Program-made: the position numbers and the translations under genes | Notes under the pieces: generated by a model | The model's input: the letters and a program-made list of their open reading frames with translations, nothing else | What the model was told of the DNA's origin: nothing | The model's database searches: none | Source: CAZRRV01 sp045660865 | GTDB taxonomy: Bacteria > Bacillota > Clostridia > Oscillospirales > Acutalibacteraceae | DNA length: 64,000 nucleotides | Direction of reading: 5' to 3' | NCBI GenBank assembly: GCA_045660865.1 | Contig: JAZREP010000011.1 | Coordinates: 1 to 64,000, forward strand | Part shown: positions 26,442 to 33,270 of the stretch, piece by piece | Layout: each line of letters opens with the position of its first letter | Numbering within the stretch: the first letter of the stretch is position 1

Positions 26442-26493
26442 CCATTTACCTCCACTTTGTGTATAATGTTAATGTAATAAAGGTGGTGGTCAA

Positions 26494-26646
26494 ATGAGAG
26501 GCGGAAGAAAAAGACGAGATAAGGGCATTGTAGCAGTTTACTTTGGAGTTGGTTTTCTATTTGCGTCCTTTTGTCCGACACAGTTATTAATTATAATTTT
26601 ATCTTTGGCGGTAATAGGCTTAGGTATTACCTGCGCAAAATGTTAG
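26494..26646 (+). CDS. Small basic membrane protein upstream of spoVM (50 aa)
   Basis: I do not recognise the family. ATG 26494 has an AGGTGG ribosome site 8 bases upstream. The first 11 residues are strongly basic (RGGRKRRDK), and the rest is mostly hydrophobic with two possible short membrane segments (VAVYFGVGFLFASF, and LLIIILSLAVIGLGI) separated by CPTQ. The C-terminus is CAKC. It is 9 bases before spoVM and ends at the same terminator, so the two form a bicistronic unit and a sporulation role is plausible (inference). Confidence 0.65.
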   Translation: MRGGRKRRDKGIVAVYFGVGFLFASFCPTQLLIIILSLAVIGLGITCAKC

Positions 26647-26655
26647 GTGGTTGCT

Positions 26656-26736
26656 ATGAAGGTTGTAGTAGTTCGTTCCCCCAAACTCTTAAAAGGTATA
26701 CTGAGAATGATGTTTAAAATCAGAAAAGACGATTAA
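26656..26736 (+). CDS. spoVM: SpoVM, spore-membrane curvature sensor (26 aa)
   Basis: A 26-codon ORF with TAGGTGG 6 bases upstream of ATG. It aligns over its whole length with Bacillus SpoVM, which is also 26 aa: Met-Lys start, the structurally important Pro9-Lys10, then Leu12, Gly14, Ile15, Arg17, Met19 and a basic Arg-Lys-Asp end. Bacillus SpoVM is an amphipathic helix lying in the convex forespore membrane that anchors SpoIVA and the coat. Position after prpC-prkC-rsgA matches the Bacillus order (prpC-prkC-cpgA-rpe-thiN-spoVM). The small size makes similarity statistics weak, but length, residue pattern and synteny agree. Confidence 0.85.
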   Translation: MKVVVVRSPKLLKGILRMMFKIRKDD

Positions 26737-26744
26737 AATTACAT

Positions 26745-26773
26745 AAAAGGCACCTCATAACGAGGTGCCTTTT
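26745..26773 (+). terminator. Terminator after spoVM
   Basis: A perfect 12-bp stem AAAAGGCACCTC / GAGGTGCCTTTT (26745-26756 and 26762-26773) with a 5-nt loop, 8 bases after the spoVM stop. Confidence 0.9.
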
Positions 26774-26837
26774 GTCATAATAAATTCATTCTTCGAATAT
26801 ATATAATTATAAAATGCTGATTTAAGGAGAATGAAAG

Positions 26838-28364
26838 ATGGAACTGAATGTAATCAATACAACTCTTGGTACAAAACGTGAGCTTTTGAGTAAAAATTAC
26901 GAGCAACCGATAGAAATGAATATGATTTTACCGGAATACTATCCGGAAATAGAAAAAATACTTTCCTGCAAGGGTGAAGCATACATATCCTCAAAGGCTG
27001 TGGAGGGTAATAGTTTAGTGCTAAATGGCACGGTGAATGTTACCCTTATATACAATGATTCAGAGGAGAAAATGAATGCGTATCACGCTTCGGTGCCCTT
27101 TAATAAGAAGATAGAACTAAGCCTATCGGAAATGTCGTTTGTTGCCTCTGCAAAGGCAATGATATCATACTTTAACTATAAAGCGACAAGCCCTAAAAAA
27201 GTTGATGTTCGCGGCGCTTTGAACATACCCGTTGAAATTTGGGTTAATGATAACTATAAGGTTATTGAAAAGATTGAAGATAACCTTATGGAAACAAAGC
27301 AAGATGTTGTAAAAAGCAACCGTTTCTTTGGTAACACAGAACAAAATGTGTTTATTGAGGAAGAACTTGCAATAGAGAATGACCGAGCAGCAGTTAAATG
27401 CATACTTAAGGTTGTTAAAGATTGCAGGGTGGAAAGCTGTAAAATCATTAACAATAAGGTGATTGTTAAGGGGATATTGGACTGCAAGATTATTTATTGC
27501 AGCACAGAAAATCAAATTGAACAAATCAGTGTTGAAATACCCTTTAATCAAATAATGGATTTCGACGGATTGGATGAGAGTTGCAGTTGCTTTGCGGATA
27601 CACGGCTTTGTAGCTTTGATATTGAAACAAAGACTAATTATGAGGGTGAAGTAAGGACGCTGATTTTCACAGCAACAGCCTGTATTGCACTTGAAGCATA
27701 TAGAAACAATGAAACTAGTTATTTGTCAGATGCATATGCCACAAAATATGAAACCGAGCTTGAAACTCAGGAAATCGCTCTTCTTTCCTTAATGGATGAA
27801 CATGAGGAAAGGTTTGTTTGCAAAAAGGATATAGAATACCCCGAACAAATTATAAGAATAGAAAATTGTTGGGGCGAGGTTTTGAATTCAAATTTGCAAA
27901 TTGAGTCGGGCAAGATGTTTGTAAGCGGCAATATTCTTGTGTGCGCTGTTATTTGTGATGCTAACGAACAGTATAGGTTTTTAGAAAGAACTATAGATTA
28001 CGAATGGGAAAAAGCTTGCGATGACCCTGAAAATAATTTGCTGTTAAAGTGCAAGGTTAAATTGCCTGCATTAACCTGTAATATCTCGGCAGATGGTATA
28101 GAGATTATAGCTGAACTTAAAATGGTTTGCAGGGCATTTAAAGAGGAAGGTATAAAATGTATCAATAAGGTGAATTTACTTGAAGACAAACCCATTAAAA
28201 ACCCCGATTCAATCGGCGCGGTGCTTTATTTTGCAAAAAGCGGTGATAGGATATGGGATATAGCAAAGGAACATAATACTGCTAAAGAATTGATAAAAGA
28301 ATATAATAATGTCGACAGTGATATTATAAAAGAAGATACAGCACTTCTTTTACCGCTTGTTTAA
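26838..28364 (+). CDS. SipL-like spore coat morphogenesis protein (DUF3794 repeats + LysM)
   Basis: The 508-aa protein has DUF3794/SipL-type repeats: the first ~1-150 with LSKNYEQPIEMNMILPEYYPEIEKILSCKGEAYI, and at least one further ~160-300. A C-terminal LysM module covers ~460-508 (VLYFAKSGDRIWDIAKEHNT...ADTALLLP-like end). This architecture matches C. difficile SipL, whose LysM domain binds the coat ATPase SpoIVA. There is no signal peptide, consistent with a mother-cell cytoplasmic protein. It sits one terminator downstream of spoVM, whose product anchors the same partner in Bacillus. Function in this organism is inferred. Confidence 0.85.
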   Translation: MELNVINTTLGTKRELLSKNYEQPIEMNMILPEYYPEIEKILSCKGEAYISSKAVEGNSLVLNGTVNVTLIYNDSEEKMNAYHASVPFNKKIELSLSEMSFVASAKAMISYFNYKATSPKKVDVRGALNIPVEIWVNDNYKVIEKIEDNLMETKQDVVKSNRFFGNTEQNVFIEEELAIENDRAAVKCILKVVKDCRVESCKIINNKVIVKGILDCKIIYCSTENQIEQISVEIPFNQIMDFDGLDESCSCFADTRLCSFDIETKTNYEGEVRTLIFTATACIALEAYRNNETSYLSDAYATKYETELETQEIALLSLMDEHEERFVCKKDIEYPEQIIRIENCWGEVLNSNLQIESGKMFVSGNILVCAVICDANEQYRFLERTIDYEWEKACDDPENNLLLKCKVKLPALTCNISADGIEIIAELKMVCRAFKEEGIKCINKVNLLEDKPIKNPDSIGAVLYFAKSGDRIWDIAKEHNTAKELIKEYNNVDSDIIKEDTALLLPLV

Positions 28365-28373
28365 ATAAAAAAC

Positions 28374-28397
28374 AGCCACTCGCATTTGCGAGTGGCT
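28374..28397. terminator. Bidirectional terminator between sipL-like gene and SDR
   Basis: A perfect 10-bp stem AGCCACTCGC / GCGAGTGGCT with an ATTT loop, preceded by AAATAAAAAAC and followed by TTAATTGTTT. Confidence 0.85.
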
Positions 28398-28405
28398 TTA
28401 ATTGT

Positions 28406-29137
28406 TTAAGCAAAAAATCCGCCGTTAGCACCAATAACTTGGCCGGTAATAAAACTTGAATAGCTACTTGTTAAAAAGTAAATGGTTCTTGCAATTTCAC
28501 CTGCGTCACCAACGCGTCCTAAAGGTGTTTCTTCAGTTAGGTGGGATAAATCTTGTATGGAAAGATTTGAGTTCATTCTGGTGGAAATAACGCCGGGAGC
28601 CACACAGTTGACGCGTATATTGCTGGGCCCAAGCTCTTTTGCAAGGGCTTTGGTGAATCCAATCACACCTGCCTTAGCAGCGGAATAGTGTACCTCACAG
28701 GAGGCACCGGTTTGTCCCCAGACGGATGAAACATTAACGATGTTTCCCATCTTCTTTCTAATCATATAGGGGAGAGCGGCCTGACAGCAGTTGAAAACAC
28801 CGGTAAGGTTAACGGCCAACATTCTATCCCACTCGGCTTGAGAAATATCTGTAAAGAGCTTTTGCGAAGCAATACCAGCATTGTTAATAAGAATGTCTAC
28901 ACCGCCGAACCGTTCCTTTATCTCGGCGAACATAGCATCAACCTGCGCGCGGTCACTTACATCGGCACGGACTGCCATACATTCGTATCCGCTCGAGTTT
29001 AGGGAATCACACAGTATTTTAGCCGACTCCTCCGATTTATAATAGTTGATAACTACACGGTAACCCTTTTGTGCAAAGAGTATAGCGGTAGCAGAACCGA
29101 TTCCGCTTGAAGCGCCTGTAATTAGAATGGTTTTCAT
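28406..29137 (-). CDS. FabG-like short-chain dehydrogenase/reductase
   Basis: The 243-aa classical SDR has TGASSGIG, NNAG, VNVSSVWG, the catalytic YSAAK and FITGQVIGANGG at the end. It is close to 3-oxoacyl-ACP reductases, but it is not in a fatty-acid cluster. Many stand-alone clostridial homologues are annotated as elongation factor P 5-aminopentanone reductase (YmfI type). I cannot separate these options from sequence alone. It is monocistronic with a good promoter. Confidence 0.85.
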   Translation of the reverse strand: MKTILITGASSGIGSATAILFAQKGYRVVINYYKSEESAKILCDSLNSSGYECMAVRADVSDRAQVDAMFAEIKERFGGVDILINNAGIASQKLFTDISQAEWDRMLAVNLTGVFNCCQAALPYMIRKKMGNIVNVSSVWGQTGASCEVHYSAAKAGVIGFTKALAKELGPSNIRVNCVAPGVISTRMNSNLSIQDLSHLTEETPLGRVGDAGEIARTIYFLTSSYSSFITGQVIGANGGFFA

Positions 29138-29178
29138 TACGCATCCCTCATTATATATGTTTTGGTGTTCATATCAGC

Positions 29179-29207
29179 ATTATAACACGATGCATTTAAT
29201 ATTTCAA
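29179..29207 (-). promoter_or_regulatory. Promoter of the FabG-like gene
   Basis: TTGAAA (complement of 29202-29207), 17 bases, TATAAT (complement of 29179-29184). Confidence 0.78.
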
Positions 29208-29263
29208 TCCCAAATAACACTATCTGTTGTATATTAGATAGGGGAGAGTTGCCACATAATGTG

Positions 29264-29286
29264 GTTTACATAAACAGTTTACATAA
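29264..29286 (+). repeat. Direct repeat GTTTACATAA x2 upstream of proC
   Basis: GTTTACATAA occurs at 29264-29273 and 29277-29286, a 13-base phase, 24 bases upstream of the proC -35 box. A CCACATAATGTGG inverted repeat (29252-29264) touches the first copy. This could be a regulator site or chance in AT-rich DNA. Confidence 0.35.
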
Positions 29287-29309
29287 CATAACTTTATTTT
29301 AAAAATACA

Positions 29310-29338
29310 TTGACATACAAATGAAAATATTGTATAAA
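29310..29338 (+). promoter_or_regulatory. Promoter of proC
   Basis: TTGACA (29310-29315), 17 bases, TATAAA (29333-29338), 49 bases before the ATG. Confidence 0.8.
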
Positions 29339-29387
29339 TATATGTATAGGTTTTAAACTTGCGTAATTTAGAGGGATTGAGTGAAAT

Positions 29388-30188
29388 ATGAAAACTCTAG
29401 GTATTATCGGTGTTGGAAACATTGCCTCTGCAATTTTAGGCGGCGTTATAAAATCAGGTTACATAACACCGCAAAATATTTTTATATACGACCCAGATAC
29501 AACTAAAACTCAAACCTTTTCCACAGAATATAGTGTTAAGGTTTGTTCAAAAGCAGAAGATGTTGTGAAAAGTGTTGATTATGTTCTAATAGCAGTAAAA
29601 CCTGCTGTTGTTGATACTGTACTCAAAACAATATCAAATTCTGTAAATAATCAATGTATTATAAGTGTTGCGGCAGGCATTTCGCTTTCATTTATCGCAG
29701 AACGTTTGCCTAAAAACACTTCCGTAATGCGTGTTATGCCAAACACCCCTTTAATGTACGGTAATGGCGCAGTAGGCTATTCGGTTAACGATTATGTTAC
29801 TGATGAACAAAATGAATTAGTTAAAGGCATTTTTACTTCCTGCGGTTTAGCTGTACAGCTAAAAGAAAGTCTTTTGAATTCTGTAACTTCTGTTAGCGGC
29901 AGTTCTCCGGCCTTTGTTTTCCGCTTTATCAAGAACCTTGTAGAAGAAGGCGTTAAACAAGGCTTACCCCAGAATGTTGCAGAGGATTTAGTGATTCAAA
30001 CTGTCATCGGCAGTGCAATTATGTTTAAAGAAAGCGGTAAAACTGCTGATGAGTTAATACGTATGGTTGCTTCGCCCAATGGCACTACTGAGGCAGGTCT
30101 TTCGGCTTTAGATAAAAATAATTTTGACGATGCCGTTAAGTCTGCGATTGATATGGCTTATAAACGTTCAATTGAATTAACAAAATAA
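29388..30188 (+). CDS. proC: Pyrroline-5-carboxylate reductase
   Basis: Reduces pyrroline-5-carboxylate to proline with NAD(P)H. The 266-aa protein has the Rossmann motif GVGNIASAILGG, VLIAVKPAVVD, MRVMPNTPLMYGNGA, the VSGSSPAFVF substrate loop and the C-terminal PNGTTEAGL signature. It is near spoIIM and xerD, without an obvious functional link. proB/proA are not in the window. Confidence 0.96.
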   Translation: MKTLGIIGVGNIASAILGGVIKSGYITPQNIFIYDPDTTKTQTFSTEYSVKVCSKAEDVVKSVDYVLIAVKPAVVDTVLKTISNSVNNQCIISVAAGISLSFIAERLPKNTSVMRVMPNTPLMYGNGAVGYSVNDYVTDEQNELVKGIFTSCGLAVQLKESLLNSVTSVSGSSPAFVFRFIKNLVEEGVKQGLPQNVAEDLVIQTVIGSAIMFKESGKTADELIRMVASPNGTTEAGLSALDKNNFDDAVKSAIDMAYKRSIELTK

Positions 30189-30206
30189 CATATTTTTAAA
30201 GTTGCG

Positions 30207-30251
30207 TTCATATTATCTTATAGATTAAAAAATTCAGGAGGATAATATGAA
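30207..30251 (+). promoter_or_regulatory. Inverted repeat covering the spoIIM start codon
   Basis: TTCATATTATC (30207-30217) is perfectly complementary to GATAATATGAA (30241-30251), an 11-bp stem. The 3' arm contains the ATG of spoIIM, and the loop contains most of the AGGAGG ribosome site. In RNA this could hide the start codon. The arms are AT-rich, so stability would be moderate. Confidence 0.5.
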
Positions 30252-30879
30252 AAGGACAACCTTAGGTATTTTTTCGTTTAAGAGTTATTTAGTTGATTTA
30301 AAAAAGCACAGACCACTGCTTATTCTTACGGTTTTATTCGTTTGCGGCTTGCTTTTCGGTGCGTTTATATTTAGAAATACAGCTGATAATATTGTCTCGT
30401 TTTTATCAGAATACGTTACAGATAACCTGTTCAAGCGTAAAGATTATTCGTTTTTTAAAATTTTTTGCGTTTCGCTGGTTTCTGTTATACCATTTTTTGC
30501 CTCAGCTTTTATTTTTGGTTTAAGCCCAATCGGTCCGTTTTTAGTACCGCTTACAGCTTTTCTTCGAGGTTCTGGCATAGGGCTTATTACCGGGTATCTT
30601 TATAAGACTCACGAAATCAAAGGTATAGCGTTTTGCCTTTTGATTTTAATGCCATCATTCTTGTTTTCATCTTTTGTTATTTTGCTTTCAAGCTGTGAGT
30701 CAATTAAGTTTTCAGGCGCATTGTTCCGTTCTTTTTCCATAAAGGCGGAGCCTGTTTCGTTTGGCAGAGATTTTAGAATATACCTCAGCCGATACTTTTT
30801 CTATCTGTTGTTAGTGTTACTTTGTTCTTTTATTGATACCGTTTTTTCGGCATCTTTTATACGATATTTTGAGTTTTAA
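30247..30879 (+). CDS. spoIIM: SpoIIM-like stage II sporulation membrane protein
   Basis: The 210-aa multi-pass membrane protein has about five hydrophobic helices (LLILTVLFVCGLLFGAFIF, VSLVSVIPFFASAFIFG, and a GPFLVPLTAFLRGSGIGLITGYL segment typical of the SpoIIM/DUF95 superfamily). SpoIIM joins SpoIID and SpoIIP in the engulfment machine that remodels septal peptidoglycan. A neighbouring xerD, 10 bases downstream, is the arrangement seen in many spore-formers and supports the call. Similarity is at family level, so I give moderate confidence. Confidence 0.78.
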   Translation: MKRTTLGIFSFKSYLVDLKKHRPLLILTVLFVCGLLFGAFIFRNTADNIVSFLSEYVTDNLFKRKDYSFFKIFCVSLVSVIPFFASAFIFGLSPIGPFLVPLTAFLRGSGIGLITGYLYKTHEIKGIAFCLLILMPSFLFSSFVILLSSCESIKFSGALFRSFSIKAEPVSFGRDFRIYLSRYFFYLLLVLLCSFIDTVFSASFIRYFEF

Positions 30880-30889
30880 GGGGATTGTT

Positions 30890-31783
30890 ATGCGAATAGA
30901 CTACTTAAAAAGCTTTTCTGTCTATTTGAATAATGAGAAAAAATGCTCTAAAAGCACGCTTGAATCCTATTTGCGGGATATAAAGCGATTTTTAGAGTAT
31001 CTTTCGTCATACCCTTATTCTGAAATGAATGAAGTAGGGAGCGAGGTTGTAAATAAGTATCTTGAAACTGTGCAAAAAAGCGGTAAATCCTATGCTACAG
31101 TTTTGCGTACAATAGCTTCTGTAAAATGCTTTTTTAATTATTTGTATCATGTAAAGGCTATTGAAAATAAACCTGAAATTTCCGCTAAACCTCCAAAACC
31201 GGAGGAAAAGAAATTCCCCGAAATTCTTACGGGAGACGAGGTTAAACTTCTTTTAGCACAACCGAACTGTGCAGACATGAAGGGTGTGCGTGATAAAGCA
31301 ATGTTAGAATTGCTTTATGCAACAGGTATTCGTGTGTCTGAGCTTGTTAATGTTTCTGTTTCGGACATTGATTTGCAAATAGGTATTTTGCGACTTAAAT
31401 CAAAACTGTCGGAAAGAATTATACCGCTATATCCTTCGGCACTTAAATCTATTTCAAATTACATAACAAAGGTTAGGGATATTGTTGTTTATGATTCTAC
31501 GATAACAACACTCTTTACAAATATGAACGGGCGCCAAATGACACGTCAAGGCTTTTGGAAAATCATAAAACAATATGCCGAATTAGCTGGTATTAAAAAG
31601 GAGATAACTCCTCACACATTAAGACATTCATTTGCTGCACACTTACTTGAAAACGGTGCGCCGCTAAAGGATATTAAGGAAATTTTAGGTCACTCTGATA
31701 TTTCCTCTACACAGATTTATACACAAATGATGAGAAATCGCTATGCCCAGTCGTATAAAAGATATCATCCGTTGGCAAAATAA
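30890..31783 (+). CDS. xerD: Tyrosine recombinase XerD/XerC type
   Basis: The 297-aa site-specific recombinase has an N-terminal SAM-like core-binding domain (~1-95) and a catalytic domain with the full set of residues: Arg in ATGIRVSEL, Lys in RLKSKLSERIIPL, His-X-X-Arg in TPHTLRHSFAAHL, His in LGHSDISST and the nucleophile in QIYTQM. Length and lack of extra domains fit chromosome-dimer resolution at dif rather than a phage integrase. ATG 30890 follows AAGGGG; the longer frame from 30833 lies within spoIIM. Confidence 0.9.
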   Translation: MRIDYLKSFSVYLNNEKKCSKSTLESYLRDIKRFLEYLSSYPYSEMNEVGSEVVNKYLETVQKSGKSYATVLRTIASVKCFFNYLYHVKAIENKPEISAKPPKPEEKKFPEILTGDEVKLLLAQPNCADMKGVRDKAMLELLYATGIRVSELVNVSVSDIDLQIGILRLKSKLSERIIPLYPSALKSISNYITKVRDIVVYDSTITTLFTNMNGRQMTRQGFWKIIKQYAELAGIKKEITPHTLRHSFAAHLLENGAPLKDIKEILGHSDISSTQIYTQMMRNRYAQSYKRYHPLAK

Positions 31784-31785
31784 GG

Positions 31786-31814
31786 TTGAATTATTTTACT
31801 GCGTGTGATATTAT
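31786..31814 (+). promoter_or_regulatory. Promoter of the riboswitch-decarboxylase unit
   Basis: TTGAAT (31786-31791), 17 bases, TATTAT (31809-31814). The expected start near 31821 coincides with the first base of the structured leader. Confidence 0.72.
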
Positions 31815-31822
31815 GTTATTGC

Positions 31823-31914
31823 AAAAAGGGAGTAGCTGGCGGCTTAGCCGTTACATTGTGGCGTCACTACGGTCTTATGTTTGACCCGCCCATGTATTAA
31901 ATAGCAAGACTTTT
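31823..31914 (+). ncRNA. Riboswitch candidate resembling the yybP-ykoY family
   Basis: The 5' element AAAAGGGAGTAGC (31824-31836) and the 3' element AGCAAGACTTTT (31903-31914) match the closing P1 and internal loop of yybP-ykoY (Mn2+) riboswitches; AAAAG/CTTTT forms P1. Inside are a CGGC/GCCG hairpin (31840-31850), a GGCG/CGCC stem, TACAT/ATGTA, and a GTCACTACGGTC stretch that resembles the second conserved loop imperfectly. The 3' strand of P1 is also the 5' arm of the following terminator, so P1 formation would prevent termination (an ON switch). The family call rests on remembered consensus; the ligand is uncertain, and because the target gene is a Na+ pump subunit a Na+-responsive class should be considered. 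Confidence 0.65.
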
Positions 31915-31952
31915 ACTGTGTTTTTTAACGCTGTAAAAGTCTTTGTTTTTTT
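31906..31952 (+). terminator. Riboswitch expression-platform terminator
   Basis: A perfect 11-bp stem AAGACTTTTAC / GTAAAAGTCTT (31906-31916 and 31933-31943) is followed by TGTTTTTTT. It ends just before the GGAGG of the next gene. Its 5' arm is shared with P1 of the riboswitch candidate, so the two structures exclude each other. Confidence 0.9.
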
Positions 31953-31962
31953 GGAGGTATAT

Positions 31963-33069
31963 ATGGAAATTTTGTACGAAAATATTTTGAACATCACTTG
32001 GCAGCAGGTTGTCATGTGGGTAATCGGCGGTGTGCTGATTTATTTGGCGATTAAAAAGGATATGGAACCAACCTTGCTTCTGCCTATAGGTTTTGGCGCT
32101 ATATTGGTTAACTTGCCTTTCTCGGGCGCTATCACTCAGGGTGATGAGCCCGGCGCACTCAGCGTTTTGTTTGATGCCGGTATTTCAAACGAGCTTTTCC
32201 CGCTAATTTTATTTATTGGTATTGGTGCGATGATTGACTTCGGTCCGCTGTTATCAAATCCCAAGTTGATGATTTTTGGCGCTGCTGCTCAGTTTGGTAT
32301 ATTCTTTACTCTTTGCTTGGCATCCTTGTTCTTTGATATAAATGATGCGGCTTCAATTGCTATTATCGGTGCAGCAGACGGCCCGACCTCAATTGTTGTA
32401 GCCCAAAAACTTGATTCTAATTATCTTGGTGCCATTATGGTTGCGGCGTATTCTTATATGGCTCTTGTGCCGATTATCCAGCCGCCGATTATTAAGTTAA
32501 TGACAACTAAGAAAGAACGCTTGATTCGTATGCCTTATAAGCAGAACAACGTTTCTAAGCTTACCAGAATTTTGTTCCCGATAATCATTACAATTATTGC
32601 CGGTCTTGTTGCACCTGCTTCTGTTTCGCTTGTCGGATTCCTTATGTTTGGTAACCTTATCCGTGAGTGCGGTGTGCTTAATTCTTTGTCAGAAACTGCA
32701 CAAAAGGTGCTTGCAAACCTCGTTACAATTTTCCTTGGTATCACTATTGCTTCTAAAATGCAGGCTGAAAACTTCTTGCGTAAAGAAACACTGCTTATTT
32801 TAGGCTTAGGCTTGTTTGCATTCATTTTTGATACCTTTGGTGGCGTATTATTTGCAAAGGTACTCAACCTGTTCTTAAAACAAAAAATCAATCCTATGAT
32901 TGGTGCGGCAGGTATATCAGCATTCCCGATGTCGGCTCGTGTTGTTCATAAAATGGGCTTGGCAGAGGATAATCAAAACTTCCTGCTTATGCATTCCATC
33001 GGTGTTAACGTTTCGGGTCAGATTGCTTCGGTTATAGCCGGCGGTCTTATCTTAAACTTCTTTGGTTAA
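31963..33069 (+). CDS. Na+-translocating decarboxylase beta subunit (OadB/GcdB/MmdB family)
   Basis: The 368-aa membrane protein has about ten hydrophobic segments and the family hallmark IIGAADGPTSIVVAQKL, which contains the Asp of the Na+/carboxybiotin site. GVNVSGQIASVIAGG follows at the C-terminus. In decarboxylase pumps the beta subunit decarboxylates carboxybiotin and expels Na+. No biotin carboxyltransferase (alpha) or biotin carrier gene is in the window, so partners must be elsewhere or the protein acts alone. ATG 31963 with GGAGG 7 bases upstream is chosen over 31918, which is inside the terminator hairpin. Confidence 0.88.
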   Translation: MEILYENILNITWQQVVMWVIGGVLIYLAIKKDMEPTLLLPIGFGAILVNLPFSGAITQGDEPGALSVLFDAGISNELFPLILFIGIGAMIDFGPLLSNPKLMIFGAAAQFGIFFTLCLASLFFDINDAASIAIIGAADGPTSIVVAQKLDSNYLGAIMVAAYSYMALVPIIQPPIIKLMTTKKERLIRMPYKQNNVSKLTRILFPIIITIIAGLVAPASVSLVGFLMFGNLIRECGVLNSLSETAQKVLANLVTIFLGITIASKMQAENFLRKETLLILGLGLFAFIFDTFGGVLFAKVLNLFLKQKINPMIGAAGISAFPMSARVVHKMGLAEDNQNFLLMHSIGVNVSGQIASVIAGGLILNFFG

Positions 33070-33088
33070 AGAAAGGTATGGTTTTGTT

Positions 33089-33220
33089 ATGAATTATGAG
33101 CAATTTTTAAATAGTATCCCGTATCTGCTTAAAGGCATGTTAGGAATTTTCGTTGTAACGGCAGTTATAGTTTTAGCGGTTGTAATTCTTAATGCGGTTT
33201 CAAAACGTTTTTCCAAATAA
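33089..33220 (+). CDS. OadG-like small membrane subunit (43 aa)
   Basis: A 43-residue single-span protein begins at ATG 33089, 19 bases after the beta subunit. A short amphipathic N-terminus ending in LLKGMLGIF leads into one helix (VVTAVIVLAVVILNAV) and a basic SKRFSK tail. Size, the GMLGIF motif before the helix and position after the beta subunit match the gamma chain of Na+-pumping decarboxylases, which stabilises the complex. It is much shorter than typical OadG and lacks the His-rich C-terminal tail. Assignment is by context and pattern. Confidence 0.65.
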   Translation: MNYEQFLNSIPYLLKGMLGIFVVTAVIVLAVVILNAVSKRFSK

Positions 33221-33226
33221 TAAAAT

Positions 33227-33258
33227 AAAAGCACACAATCAAACGATTGTGTGCTTTT
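33227..33258. terminator. Bidirectional terminator between the decarboxylase unit and glnA
   Basis: A perfect 14-bp stem AAAAGCACACAATC / GATTGTGTGCTTTT (33227-33240 and 33245-33258), with T6 following on the plus strand and A-rich sequence preceding. Confidence 0.92.
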
Positions 33259-33270
33259 TTAATTTGTGGC

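Noticed and set aside
30890..31783. xerD as a phage integrase marking a genomic island
   Set aside because: Standard XerD length, no att-like repeats or phage genes nearby, and a conserved place next to spoIIM.
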